DNA of 64,000 bases from Polytrichum commune (GCA_950295325.1 OX485803.1:41059554-41123553); one strand, 5' to 3'; shown: positions 38,015-51,300, numbered from the stretch's first letter. Program-made: numbers and translations. Notes: a model not told the origin generated them from the sequence alone.

Positions 38015-39262
38015 CTGACAGACTATGAGGATTAGAAGAGATCAGTAGGCACTTTCAGAGGTCAATCAAGCAGCAAGCAACCAAACAGAGTGGAAACCAC
38101 CTCAAGTTGGTCAAGTACAAGTAGAACCAGTAGCTCTTGGTTTATGCAAAACAACCAATATCAATCCCTGTAGCCTGCATAAACACCCAAAGTCAAATCT
38201 GTATAATCCTCAGAGCACAATGCAGGTTCTTCAACCCATGGATGACATCTGTGTCAATCGAATGTGGCCAAAACTATTTGTAGGATGGAACCAGATACTT
38301 GACTCTACATGATGCAGTAAATAATAACCAAGGATGCAGACGGGGTGGCCCTAGACTTGGGAATATTGACAGTCGCAAAGCCCCTGAGGCGACTTACCAA
38401 GCATCCTTGACTTTTCCACTGATGAATGATGTACTCACAGGTGCTTAAAAGATCTGCCGTGAAATCCAAGACCTATTCCCAACAACCCGCCCATTTCCAG
38501 GCGAGTCCCCAGCCACACATACAAGGCAGGTTAAGATTGGATATCAAAGTCTCCTTCTCATTCCCACGATCTCAGCACCCAAGCTCCCATCAGAGATAGA
38601 GATTCAACTTGCAACTTGAGGTACACAAGAAGTGCCCTCTTGGACACCTATGGCCTCCATGCATACATCATGTAGGTTTCATTCCGTTTACACACCACAT
38701 CAAGTGTCTAACCATGCTTCTATGTAGCAACACTATACTTCTGCAGACAAATCCGAAGCAAAATATAGATGAAGAAAACATCAAGCCACTTAGGTTCAAC
38801 TAAACAGGAGTTGATTATGCAAGATCTTCTTTCACAAAAGATACAGACTCGGTGTGCAACACCATCAGTAACGTAGTCCAGCAACTACCTATATAGTGGA
38901 AGAAAAGTTCCGGATGACAGATGACGAGCCTTTGCAACTTTACCAAATTTCTGCTCTCTCTTACTCAGCCTGCATCACCCCAAAGCCTGGTATATAAACC
39001 TGACAAACCCTTCCAATCCCAGCCATTACCCTCCCAACACCCTCTCTGCCACAGGCAAGCCAAATCTCATGGCTCTTCTCTCCGATGCTCCACCTCTCCA
39101 GCACCTTTCTGCACGGGCACCCAAGAAATGGATATGACCAGTTATAGCTGTAATACTTCATTCTGATTTCGTCATCCTAAGAAACCTAAGTGCCACTGAA
39201 GTACAAGGAAACTGTCTACTGTAGCAACCCTCCATGTGTGATCAGAAACCTTCATTCCATGT
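38015..39262 (-). other. 3' flank of the RS-protein gene
   Basis: This lies between the orphan exon and the stop codon of the RS-protein gene and probably includes the 3' UTR of the latter. On the plus strand a TATATAAA (38991-38998) is followed by a C/T-rich leader and a 22-codon frame starting at 39069 (MALLSDAPPLQHLSARAPKK). It is not called as a gene. Confidence 0.35.
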
Positions 39263-42200
39263 CTACTCGCTTGCACTTCCACTAGCATGAGTGGGAGACT
39301 TTGAGACATCTTTCCGCCTATTCTCACGGTTACTCGCACGGCTCTTTAGAACTGGACCAACCATCTGATCCACATCTGCCGCTCCCTCAATTTCACCAAC
39401 TAGTACATCCTTCTCTAAAGACTCTGAAGGTGACTTCCCACGATGCTTATGCCTGCGTTTCCTTTTGTCACGTTTCTCATCATTGTGCTCACGTCCACTC
39501 CGGTGCTTTCTGCTGCTGCGATGGCGTCGCTCCTCCTTATCCTTACCACCATCTCCGTCTCTTTTATCATCTTCGTCATCATCCTCTTTCTCAGTCTCCT
39601 CATCTCGCCTTCAGTTTAAACACAGTTGTTGTTAGATGAGCAAGTAGATGCATGTTACACTTGTCTACAGATATATGTTTTCCAGTTCCCAACTATATGA
39701 GCTCACAAAAAACTCGTTTACAAAATGTGCTATATCACAGTGAGCAGCTCATGAGGGCACAACACCTCAGTCTCTGGATTGGGCTGGACAGTAAAAAATA
39801 CTCTTTAAATGAACAGAACACAAACCGCATATAGAGCTTCCTGTGATATGCAGTTATGGCTACCACATCTCTGAAGGTGTGCATTGCCACTACCAACCTT
39901 GCAAAGATGTTCACTAGATGTACCTTCTTGGTGGCAAACAAATCATTAGGTATGACACTAACAGAAACAATAAGAATGTGAGAGAAGCGTTTGGTTGACC
40001 ATATCACGATTGGCCTCCCAAATGCTTGAAATGAATTGAACATTACTTGCTTGAGGGACCACATCTCATTAGAAGATTGACACATTCTATACAGAACTTG
40101 CTGAGCCCATGATTGTTGAGGTTTCGTACACTTACCGGTGCTTCCTTTTATGTTTGCGATGCTTCTCTTTCCGTCTTTCACGATCTGCCTCATCTTCATG
40201 TCTTCTGCTTCTCTCCCTCGATCTTGACTTTTCTTTGACTTTAGAGCCACTATACAACTCATCTTCTTCCCTCACCCTTGACTTCCCTCTGTGAGTCCCC
40301 CGTACCTCCTCTTCATCCCTCAACCTACCCTTGTCTTTCCCCTTCTGAACTCCAACTTCTTCCACTTCCAAAAGATATGGTGGTAACTCAGCCCCCATTT
40401 CTTCTCCACTGTCCTCTTCATTCAGACTATTGTGAATTTCTCTACCAATATCCTGAAGAAAATCATCACCATTCTCACATAATTCATTAACTTTAGCTGC
40501 ACTAACCTCTTCATAAGCCAGTTTAGGGCCCTCAAACACCATGTCATCATCCTCATCCCTCTCTGCTACATCTGTGGACTCTGGGCTTGACTCCTTTATG
40601 ATGCCTCCCATATCCTCTTTCACTCCTCTATCACATCCTCCATGCCCCATATATCCTCTTTGTAGCATCTCCTCTTTTCCAATTACTACCTTGCTGCCAT
40701 TCAGATGACCCTCAAGTGAATGCACGGTCTCCACATGTGTGTATTGTTTGTTAAATGCCTCCTTTCTCGTCTTCTCAAGCACGTCATGATTGCCCAATAC
40801 CTCACTGTCCAAAGACTTCTGAACCAGTGCCTTCCTACCTTTACCAAGGTGTTCAAGTAATGTTACTCCATAATCTCTTACATCTTCCACAACAATGGGC
40901 TGAGCAGGTATAGCTTTCCTCTCCTCCTCTCTCCTCTCAAGCTCCCGCTTATTTTCCATGCGTTTAATCTTCTCCAACTCATTCGCCTTAATATCATCAC
41001 GCCAATCATCCACTTCTTTGTCCCCATCACTTTCATCGGAAGGAAATTCTGATCGGCCACTTTCCTTCCTAACATACCGTCCTTTCACACCAAAGTCAAC
41101 AGTCTTCCCCTTTGTAACTCCTTTGACATCAACCTCAGGTTCATGTGACGCTTCTGCATCCGATACTGCACCTTCAATAACCATTGCTGGGGAGCTCAGT
41201 TTCTTCCGAGCTACATCAGCTACACTGAGACCTTCATTAGTCCTCTCACCTACAGTATCTTGAACTGCATTCTTCTTCCTGTCACTCAGTCTGTTCACAT
41301 CTTCAAGTATATCTATATTTGTCTCTCTACTCCTAGGAGGAGGGGAGAGAGAAACAGAAAGTGACCTTGCTGGAGAGACGGATAACTCATCTCTACCCTT
41401 CATTTGGACCTTCGTATCTTCAGTTGCCTCTTTTCCTTTACTACTGGCACCATCATCTTGGTGAACCTTGTCTCTATAATCCTTCTTTGCAGGGCTCCTG
41501 ATCAGAGCACGTACACCATTTGTTGGCTCTGGGCTCAATTTTTCTTCTTTTCTAGAGTCTTTGCCACTAGCTCTAACTCTTGACTTTGAAGGGGGACTCC
41601 TACTGGTATCTTCCTTGTGCAGACTCTGACTTCGACTGTGACTACTGTGAGATGGACTCGCCTTTGCCTCAATAGACTTTGACCGTCTAGAGCTGCGCCC
41701 CGACCTCCGATCCTCATGACGATACCTAGGAGGAGTCACACTTCTGTCACGCCTACCACGAGGAGAACGTGAACGGGTATGAGACCTGCGCCGAACTCGA
41801 CTTCTGCTGTGGCTTCTACTCCGCCGTGACCGTGAGGAATAATGGTCCCTGTCACGTTCCCAATCCCGTCGGAAGGATGGGTTCCATGCATACTCCCCAC
41901 GGCCCCTGTAAAACCCACGTCTGCTTCGACCTCTGTAGCCGTAGTAGTCCCTTGACCTTGATGGTGATGGACGCGAATCACGCCTGTATCGAATTGGAGA
42001 CCGTGAGGCTGACCGGTCTCTGCGATAGCGAAGAGGAGATCGAGACTTAGATCTTGAAAATGATCGTGAACGTGAGTGTGAGGGCGTCCGAGAGCTAGAC
42101 CTGCTCCATAGTGAAACTTTAGAAATTGCTTATAACCACAGATGAGCATACATTAGACTAGCAGAAATCTTTTAAAAAGACCTCAAATACTCATTAAATA

Positions 42201-43852
42201 TCTGTTCTTTAAATTAGAAGGATTTAACCAACTCCTTAACACTTGATACTGTAGAACCAAATCCTTCTGCAACTCTCAAAATTTGCAGCATAACAACTTT
42301 GTCTACTAGCCATCCTGAGAAAAGCAACCACTACTGAATTCAAAGAGCAGAACCATTCTGTGAGAACCCCAAGCCCAACACCTGCAATTGTTGATGTTCC
42401 CAACCTCTTCACATTCAGCACCACAGAAAATGCTGGTGCACTCTTCTACTTCAACGACAATCAGCCATATACATGACATCAGAATACAAGGTGCTTCTAT
42501 AAAGGTAAAGTGTGACTGAAGACCAGAGAGGAAGACATTTTCCACAATTCTCATTACAATTTTACAAATTACAACAAGAATTCCTCTGTTCATCAACCAC
42601 TGCTCCATTTTGCCAAGTGGGTTACAGAAAAGAGAGACATTGCAAAAAAAAACATCACCATTCCCCAGTGTACACTTACAAGAATCTTTTCTAACACAGA
42701 TATTGGGAAGATAACCACGATATATTTGATACATATCCAATCAGTCAGCAAATAACACCACTTGCCCTTCCTTGGTTGCTTCTATCTGCAAAGCGCAAAG
42801 ATGTAGGCTAAATGGTTCAGAGTTTGTACCTTACTGGACTTTTCTTTTCCTCTTCTACATCTGGGTCGTTCCCCTTCAACTGTTTGCTAATTTCTGCAGC
42901 TCGAGCAGATGCCATTTCTTGAGCTGATTTCACAGTGGCTGCCCTTGCTGCAGCCTGTTGAGTTGCCATCACCTGGAAATAAAAGAAACATTAATTATAT
43001 CCATGCTTGTGATGAAATTAAGCAACTAAGAAAGCCTGAACCATTCAATCACAGTACTCTGGCTATCACAGTTAGCATAAAACCATGCTGATAATAACCA
43101 CTTTGAGAAATCCCCTATGAATGTAAACATGGAACCAATCCTTCTACACGTAAGTTTCAATGTCCAGAGGGTCTCCCTCCAAGTCAAGTTTTTGAGACAG
43201 GGGTGCAAGCTACTTCATGAAAATTGAAAAAATGGTGATTCATGACAGTAAAACGACTATTAATTGAGCCTCTCCTTTGATTCTTTCTCTATGGCTGGTT
43301 CTATTTTAAAAGGCTATACATATAGCTGAGGATGCTATCCACCAAAATACACGCTAAACTTCAGTTGGAGAAGTATATTACCATCTTATCACAGTGACCT
43401 GTTTGCAACCTTGTTGACTAGATTTTCCAATGGAAATGGAAATGATCTTCCAATACATGCAGCAAATAACTAATTTGTCCACCAAACTTTTTAAGTGCAA
43501 ATCATGATGAATGATCCTGAGGCCTTGCAACTGGCTAACCGGCTCATATTAGTGGGATATGTATTTTGAGATCAAAAGCCCAGGGAACAATATCCATGAA
43601 ACAACTGCATCCAACAAGAATATGATTGAGACACATAAAGGGCAGAGAATTTTGATAAGTTTGGCACAATCTCCTCACCTGCTGCATGAGCAATGCCTGC
43701 TGAAACTGAAATTGTTGCATAGCCACTGCTTGCTGCATCAGCATCATGGGTGGTGGCACTTGCTGGTTTGGCACCCCTGCCCCTCCCGCGCTCTGCTTCA
43801 TCAGGCGTGCCGCCTCTGTGAGATCCACATTTGAGGCACCCCCGAGGTTCAT
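39263..43852 (-). CDS. Arginine/serine-rich (RS-domain) nuclear protein, likely splicing-associated
   Basis: Minus-strand coding exons 43679-43852, 42830-42972, 40136-42100 and 39263-39608 join in phase to 876 codons (875 residues). Residues 1-105 are Met/Gln- then Ala-rich and helical (MLMQQAVAMQQFQFQQALLM; QQAAARAATVKSAQEMASAR). Residues about 106-290 form an RS domain (SRSSSRTPSHSRSRSFSRSK, RRSRSHSRSRVRRRSHTRSR). A long acidic/lysine-rich region follows, with a conserved-looking ESTDVAERDEDDDMVFEGPK segment. The C-terminus is strongly basic (KEKHRKHKRKHR; DKRKRRHKHRGKSPSESLEK). RS domains bind other SR proteins and RNA in nuclear speckles, so pre-mRNA processing is the likely role. No RRM or zinc finger is visible, so I give no symbol. 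The large RS exon produces many open antisense frames, which are not genes. Confidence 0.85.
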
Positions 43853-43856
43853 CTCC

Positions 43857-45950
43857 TCTAAGGTGTCAACACTACCTCAGGCTTCCCTTTACACTTGTAA
43901 TATCAGAGTGGTTGGAGATGTTAAATAGCCACGTCAGACATGAAAATCTGCACAAATTGTGCACACGAGAGAAATTGTAGGTTCTAGATAGGTCAAGAAA
44001 CATTGGAAAGAAGACCCTGATGGGCCAAGAAATTGCACAAGACAGTAGTTATCAACAAGATTTCTGACAACGACCTTCTTTACATACACCTTCCACACAT
44101 TGCAATTCAAATAATTATAGAGAGAAGAGACCAGCACGCTCAATCAAAACAGCAGAAAGCTACCAACCCCTGCGAACTCTGCATTCCTCACTCTGAATTT
44201 ACGGCCGTGGTGGACATGTTTCGTAAATGCCGACAGTATACACACATAAACAATTAAACCCATGCTCTATTCAATATTCATACATTTGGTTCTGGTGGGA
44301 GATTGCACCTTATCAGATGAATACCAGAGGTCCACCCCATGAGGCATGTAAATATCAGCACTCCCTGGCCATTTCAGTTGTTCAGGGATGTGCTCTTACA
44401 TGAGATCATTATCTAGAAGGGCTTCTAGTATAATTCACGCATGAGCAGACTTGGATTATAAATTTAAATTCAATAACAGCTGGAGGAGCTGGCTAAATAT
44501 CCTGACCTGCTTTTTGGCTTGTGAGTTGCTCAAAATCACAGTGAGGACATTAATCATTCTGTATTTCCAGCCGTTGCTACTTCTCAGTCTACTAACACAC
44601 ACAAGGTTTCTACTGATATGTCATCTCAGGAAAATCATCCTCCTTGAATCTCTGCCACATGAAGGAAATAAAGCCCCCTACAACTGACAGCTTCCTCGTT
44701 TTATGAGAGCTTGGGACGCTAAATAATGAGAACATAACTGGCGATTATGAGCATTACAAAGATCACTTCACGAATTCTGACTACATATGAAGCAACTGTT
44801 GAAATGGACAGTAATATTTCTCTGTCAAGGAACTGATAGAGTTATAGATTCTGCAAATACTCCCACAATACTTCTGACCAATTCTCTGTGACAATTCTTC
44901 AATTTGAAGAAATGCAGACCTGAATCCATACAACAAAAGAAAAAATCCTTCTCAGAAAAAGTTTACTTAACACTGCTTGAAAGATCATGCAAGCATTTGG
45001 AAGACGGAACCTACTGGGTACGTGGGTACGTAGCAGTTCCTACGGCATCGTAATTTTTCTACTACTCCATATGTTGGAGGTGTGCAAGGTGTTTTTAAGT
45101 CAAGGACTGCACCGTTAGGAAGATAAAACTGGAGACAAAATGTATGTCCAAAACCTTATTGCCTGTGCAACTCCACGATCGTACAAAAGCCAGGTTTCAC
45201 AAAAGCTGAAAATCTCTATTCAGCTTCCAATCAAGAAGTACCTAATAACTAATCGGGATACCTAACTATGGCATTATGCAACCATATAGATATTTCTATA
45301 GAAAATTCCAATGGCCAACAAGGAAAATTCCAACAGAGAACGTTCAACGTTCAATGTTCTTTGCGAGTCTGAAGTGAAACTATCTGATCAGTAAGTTTAA
45401 AATTGTGCACTGAGAAACACTGACAACCGCAGGTAAAACACAACCGTCCCAGCCATGCCCACACGAGACTTCAACACTCCACAAAAGATCTTCAATGCGT
45501 CAGGAGGATGTGAAACTTAAAGCGTAGGAATGAAGCATGCACAATTAGGAACATACAAGCCACTGATTACAGAATGCATGATAGTACATGTTGAGAGGAT
45601 GTCGTTCGAAGAAAGAAGGCAACGTTGGATGACCTTCCATAATCCAGAAAAGATTCACCATATGCACCAAAGCCAAGCACACCAAACCAACCCTAGCCCT
45701 TGAATAGCGTCCAATTGAGGAACAGAAAACATGATGCAAGGGAGCAAGAGAAAGCAAGAACCTCGTCCGCAGAGCCCGGGCATGGCCGTGTCTTCGCTGT
45801 AGCTGTGGCTATGGCTATGGCGTTGTGGAGAAGCTTTCCTGCCTCTGATGATACCAATGGCGATGGCGAGCTTGTTAGGGCAACCACGAGCAACAGCATG
45901 CGATGTGAGCGAGAGAGTGAGAGACAAAGAGAGAAGTTATTTTGCTTAAC
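43857..45950 (-). promoter_or_regulatory. 5' untranslated exon and leader intron of the RS-protein gene, with an upstream ORF
   Basis: A predicted leader exon (about 45762-45950) starts in a CT-rich stretch (TTCTCTCTTTGTCTCTCACT), ends at GACGAG|GTTCTT, and joins across a 1.9-kb intron to CCTTAG|AGGAGATG at 43857. An ATG at 45899 opens a 48-codon upstream ORF (MLLLVVALTSSPSPLVSSEA..) that, if this splice is right, ends with TGA overlapping the main start codon as ATGA. This would allow reinitiation or translational control. The donor is only moderate. Confidence 0.45.
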
Positions 45951-48128
45951 TTAGTAACTACCCTCGCTTCTTCCCATCATATGCTACCTACTTTATTTAA
46001 TGCCTTCATCACACCAAGAACCACTCTACGCCACTTTTTGGATATAGTGTGACACACACTATTTACGATATATCATGCTACTTCTTGATTGGGCACCTCT
46101 ATATGCCTCGCATGAATTTTAAAGTCATCCTTAAATGTCTACCTAATATGAAAATTGAAGGGGTGCACTAACTAGTCCTATTAGTGTGGGTGGAAGATTA
46201 GCGTGGGATAATTAGTGTGGGTCACACTAATTTTCTAGTCAATGTACAATTAACGTGGGTCCAAGACTCCGGGTCTTCCCATGAGTCTTCATGAAGACTT
46301 TTGACCACTTGTGAAAATAATAATAATGTGGTCCACCCTGATTTTCTACGTGAAATTTGACATGGGTTAAGAATGAGCGTAGCCACTAGAAAACTAGTGC
46401 CATCCACAATCGGACTTACGTTGTTTATGGTATTTAGTGTCATGTACATTGTTTGCGAAGGGCCTAAAGTAGATGCCTAGAGGTCTCAATGTGTCATTCC
46501 CATTAAATGCCAATATGATTCCATTCGTCAACATAAGTAACTTCTTCAAGTGAAAAAATGGTACACTATGACATTCATAGTAGCATATTGGGATACTTTA
46601 GATGATAATCTTGTGTTTTAGTGTGCAAGGGAATATGTTTTAGAGCATACTAATAACAAGTGTCATGTGTTTACATTTGGTATGCAAGAGGAAGCTATTT
46701 TTGAGCACACTAATGGCAAGTGTCACTTGTGTACAATTTAGTCAACTTGTAAATCATTATGTAACATAGGCATACACCTCATAACACCGATCAACATACT
46801 TGTGCAAGGATATTAGTAAATGCACTTGAACACCAAGTGTCATGAAGTGACAACAATGATGAATTTGTTGATCATTAGTGTAACCTAGTACATGCCTCAA
46901 AATAGGGCAAGTGACACTAAATACCATAAATAATGTAGTGATGTCCAATATGAGATGAACAACCACCCCATGTGTGGTTAATCAATGGTTGTATTTCGAT
47001 TATCATCTTCAATCTAAGCTTGGGTTAAATTATAACTATAAGCAAACTTAAACCCTAACATTTAGAAATATGTCAATGTTGAAACATCAATATAAGATGG
47101 ATTTATGGTTTGTCAAAGTCTACACGTGTTTAGTTGAACAACCTCAATGCATTCAACTATAAGTGGGGGTGGATGCATAACTTAAATTTGGGCTTCATCA
47201 CTAAAGAAGCCTTTAAAGATTAGGCATATATTTATCAAACACCTGCAAATGGTAAGTTTAAAATCATCTATCAAATACCCAAGTTGTATCATCTTGGTGG
47301 CACGTTGCATGCTCCAATTCCATGCCAAGTCTTTCCTAAGGAGTTTTTGATAACTTTTAGTTATAACTCATAATCCTACCTCTTAGGACATCTTATGACT
47401 TAGCCCTCTTCCATACAATTCACCTTTTGGGAATACTACTTGACAAAACCAATATGCCTTCAAAACATTTCACACACTCTCACCATTTGTATTTAATGCA
47501 TGAAGCTATGAAAATACAAAATATTATCCTAGTTTACATATTAAAATATGGGATATTCCAAACAAGGTGCATAGTCACCCAATACATATTAACAAGAAAT
47601 GAAATCATTGACTGAAACATGGATAATATGGCTCAACCATGTGGTATCCCATATTCAGGGTTGTAGCCGATGTATCACGTATTTGAAAAACATGTACATA
47701 TCCAGTGAGACACAATTAATGCCAACATGAATGCCACCTAGTATTGAAAATTCTACTCGACATTAGCAATGCGTCTTTAAGTAATTCATGCAATATCAAC
47801 ATCTCTATATAATACACGAAACTCTGAAAATACAAAAATTCCAATTTCCCATGTTGAAAGTTTAGATATTCCAAAACAACTTGGTGCCTAGTCACCCAAT
47901 GCCAAATAAAAAAATTAAATAAAAAACATGCCCAATTTGACCCGACTATATGATATCCGTAATTGAGGTACTTAGCCGATATATTATGTATCTGAGACAT
48001 AACTTATACCTATCCTGTGAGAAACGTATTGATGAGACACAGTTAATGCCAGCATGGATGCCACCTAGTTTGTTCACTGGATGAGCCAAGGGAAGCAAGC
48101 CACATCAGCATGAGAGGGCAAACTGGCT
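45951..48128. other. Intergenic region between divergent RS-protein and PIG-U genes
   Basis: AT-rich DNA with one family A TIR element (46413-46940). A short motif near 46047 (TAGTGTGACACACACTATTT) resembles the element ends. Two diverged direct copies of a roughly 90-base stretch occur near 47450-47710 and 47790-48060 (CCAATGCCAAATAAA/CCAATACATATTAAC, GAGACACA(A/G)TTAATGCCA(A/G)CATG(A/G)ATGCCACCTAGT). No gene is seen. Confidence 0.5.
46413..46940 (-). mobile_element. TIR element, family A copy 2 (about 528 bp)
   Basis: The right end (reverse complement CACTACATTATTTATGGTAT, then TTAGTGTCAC) and the left end (CTTACGTTGTTTATGGTATT, then TAGTGTCA) are inverted repeats. In reverse orientation the interior aligns almost end to end with 18086-18599. 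It is non-coding and lies in the promoter interval between two divergent genes. Confidence 0.65.
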
Positions 48129-48386
48129 ATGGCGAAGCAGGCCTCCAGGAGGAGGCGAAGAACTTGGGACGTGGAAACGGTGAAATTCGCACACGGAGCG
48201 GAAGAAGGCGGCGTTGGATCGCGTGTGAATTTTTTCTTGCTGCAATGCGGTTGCGTGGTGTCACGAGAGGGAGGTAGAAATGCATCGCACCAACATGTCG
48301 TCCAGCGGCACAAGCGAGGGTTGTTAGGGTTTAGGCGGTGAGGAGGAAGAGGGTGGCGAGATTGTGTGAATATAAGATTGTTGAAG
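48129..48386 (+). promoter_or_regulatory. Probable 5' leader of PIG-U with upstream ATG
   Basis: GC-rich sequence directly upstream of the PIG-U start. It contains ATGGCGAAG at 48129, opening a 70-codon frame (MAKQASRRRRRTWDVETVKF..) that ends at 48341, 46 bases before the PIG-U ATG. If transcribed it would be an upstream ORF. It has no recognisable domain. Confidence 0.35.
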
Positions 48387-51300
48387 ATGAAGATGGCGGG
48401 ATCCTGGATTGTCTGGGGAGGGGGAGCTCTGGCCATCGCACTGCGCCTGCTCCTGGTGAGCTTGGGATCCGCATCGCTGCTCGACCATCGCGTGGAAGTC
48501 GTGAGCTCGGTCACCAGCCTCGCTCGTTGTAAGTTGCCTACTTAACCTTCACGCAATCTGAAGGAAGAGAATCACAGAAAAGAAAGAAAGAAAGGAAAAA
48601 CGCCAGAAAAAGTGAGTCTAAATGGCGGCAAGCTCAGTGACATCGTAAAGAAGATGATACCTGTATAATTCAACCCTTGCCAATGCATGAGGTGGTTTGC
48701 ATAACATTCGAAGTATGGATGGGTGTATATGTGGCTCGGCATCAAGGGTGTAATTTCCGGATGGCTCATTGGATCCCAAGTCCGGAAATTTGCTTCAAAG
48801 AGAAGATAGAGTTTCAGTTCTTGTCGTCCTCTACTTGTGCACTTTTGGTCACGAAATTAAGATTCGTTTTTCATCTGATGGCAATCTAATACGCATTGTG
48901 GTTTCGAAGCAACCATTTTATTGGACATGTAGTGCATTAGGTGGTTTGCGTAGTATTCTATGTATGTATGGATGGATGTGTGGGTTCGACATTAAGAGTG
49001 TAGCCTCTGGATGGCTCATTGGGATCCTGAGTCCGGAAAATGGCTTCCAAAAAGAAGATAGAGTTTCAGTTCTTGTTGTTCCATTGTTGTGCATTTTTGG
49101 GTGTTGAATTTACGGTTCGTTATCTATGTGATGGCAATCAAATGTGCATTGTATCTTTAAGAGAGTGCTTTATCGGATGTGTAGTGCATTGTCAGAGAGA
49201 AATATTGGAGCAAGCGATGATACTTCTAAATTATACTACTATAGGTTTCCTGTCCTCCATGCTCCATGCTCCTACCACATGCACAAATATTCACCCCTCC
49301 ATTTTTTTTTTTCAAAGATGATAATTCATTTGTTTCAATCGTGCAATTGGACAATAATATGGTTTGTATAACATTTGATGGATATATGGATGTATGTGTG
49401 GCCCAGCACTGAGGGTGTAAGCTCAAGATGGCTTGTTGGATACCTTGTTGGATCCCGAGTCCAGAAACTGCCTTGAAAAGGAGATAGAATTTCAGTTATG
49501 GTCGTACCACTTCTGTGAATTTTTGGGTCACTAATTCATGATTCGTTGTCCATCTAATGGCAAATCTAATGCTCATTGTGGTTTTTAAGAGATTATTTTA
49601 TTGGATGTGTTGTGTATTGTCATAGACAAATCTTGGAGCAAACTTCTAATTCTTACTACTATAAGCTTTCTGTGCAACATGCTTCATGGACAAATATTCA
49701 CCCCTCCAGTTTTTTTCAAAGATGGCAATTTGTTTGTTTCAATTGTGCAAGTGGCAATAATAATCGTGGGTTCTTGTTTTAATCGCAGTGGCAGAGGGCT
49801 ATTGGCTAAAGGAGTATGGCCTGTCACCATATGCAGGTCAGTGATATATATATATATATATATAGATGCATATTGAATCTATTGTCAGCCTGGTCTGATT
49901 TTGTGAGTGATCAATGGATAGCATTAATGTACAGATTTTCATTGTCTTGTTGACACAGGTGTTAAGACCATAATATCACTAGATGTTTTTGGGCCAATTC
50001 AACCAGAACACTTCCTTATTTCTGAAGCTCTATATAGCTATCTATAGGCCATGGTACTTAATTTGCACCTTTTAGTTTTTCAAACTGATCAGAGACTAGC
50101 TTAGCTACATGTTTTTTCTACAAGGGCTTTAATGTTGCATGGGTACTTTATATTTGTTTGCAGGATCGGCGTATCATGCATCTCCACTATTACTTTCCCT
50201 GGTTGGTCCCATGATTGGCAATAGGTGAGCACTTTATACATCTTTGTTCCCAGGTGAAGTATAAAAAGTCATTACTCTCGCCAGTGCTGTTCCTGTTTGT
50301 ACAGGAGTGTGTCATTGCTTGTCTTCTCTTGTGCGTGTGCCTATTTCCTGAACAAATCACTTTTGAAATTTCTATTTCATCAAAAATCTGAGGCACAGGT
50401 GTATAGGCCTTTGTTCAGTACTCAATAGGAAGGTCAAGGATTCTTGAAGGTGTTTCAATTCATATCCAGGTTTTACTTCCAATTCATGACATGGTGGAAA
50501 ATATCAATTATTAGATTCAAAAGGTCCAAATCTTGAGAGAGTATTGTCATATCTTGTGAGATGGGTTAATTAAGGCTTTTATTAAATTATGTGATTGCTC
50601 TTCTGCAAGAAGGCCAGAGTGTTTTGGAGTACTTTGCTTATGTTGTTGGATGGTGTCATACCTGCAGACAAGGAACATCACTTTATGATCTATTTCGCAG
50701 GCATGCAATACTCTCCTCTTCTCCTGATTGGTGTACTGTATGTTGTCCTTGTTAGTGATCTACAATTGGCTGCATGCCATGTATACATTTCAAGATATAT
50801 GTGAAAGGACAAAATAATGCATGGGTTTCTGATATTGTATCTATGGTCAATTCAGCCATAGTCTTTCACCTTATTTGGAAGAGTCCAATACATTGCATAT
50901 TTTACACACAAAATTTTGATTTTTCTCAGAATTTGACATGCTCTTCATCACATGTCTCTGGATTCTGTACTGCCAACATGAAGTGGATTCAAACAAGGTG
51001 TTGGTGCAGTTGTTTGTTATTTGTTATTGCAGATTGCATCTGTGCTTTATTATTGAGGTCAATGGGGAAGATTTTGGATAGTGCCCACAATCAATACTTG
51101 TCAGAGCTGGGTGTGCGCGATTTGAATGAGGAGAAGAAAGAAAGCAAAGGTGAATATTTGGACTTAATTTCATGGCCTCAGTAGTTACGCAGGAGGATAT
51201 ACTGCCAACTTTGTTAACCCTCAAGGGAGGGTGCAGAGGAATTTCTATAATGCATTGATCAACCTCTATACATCCTCCCTAGTCATATGTACACATGATG

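Noticed and set aside
39301-39639. 112-codon plus-strand ORF
   Set aside because: Antisense to the last exon of the RS-protein gene.
41736-42149. 137-codon minus-strand ORF (His/Gly/Val-rich)
   Set aside because: Wrong frame over the RS exon; the adjacent frame gives a perfect RS domain and continues into the 535-codon frame below it.
48074-48514. 146-codon minus-strand ORF
   Set aside because: Antisense to the PIG-U leader and first exon; no domain.
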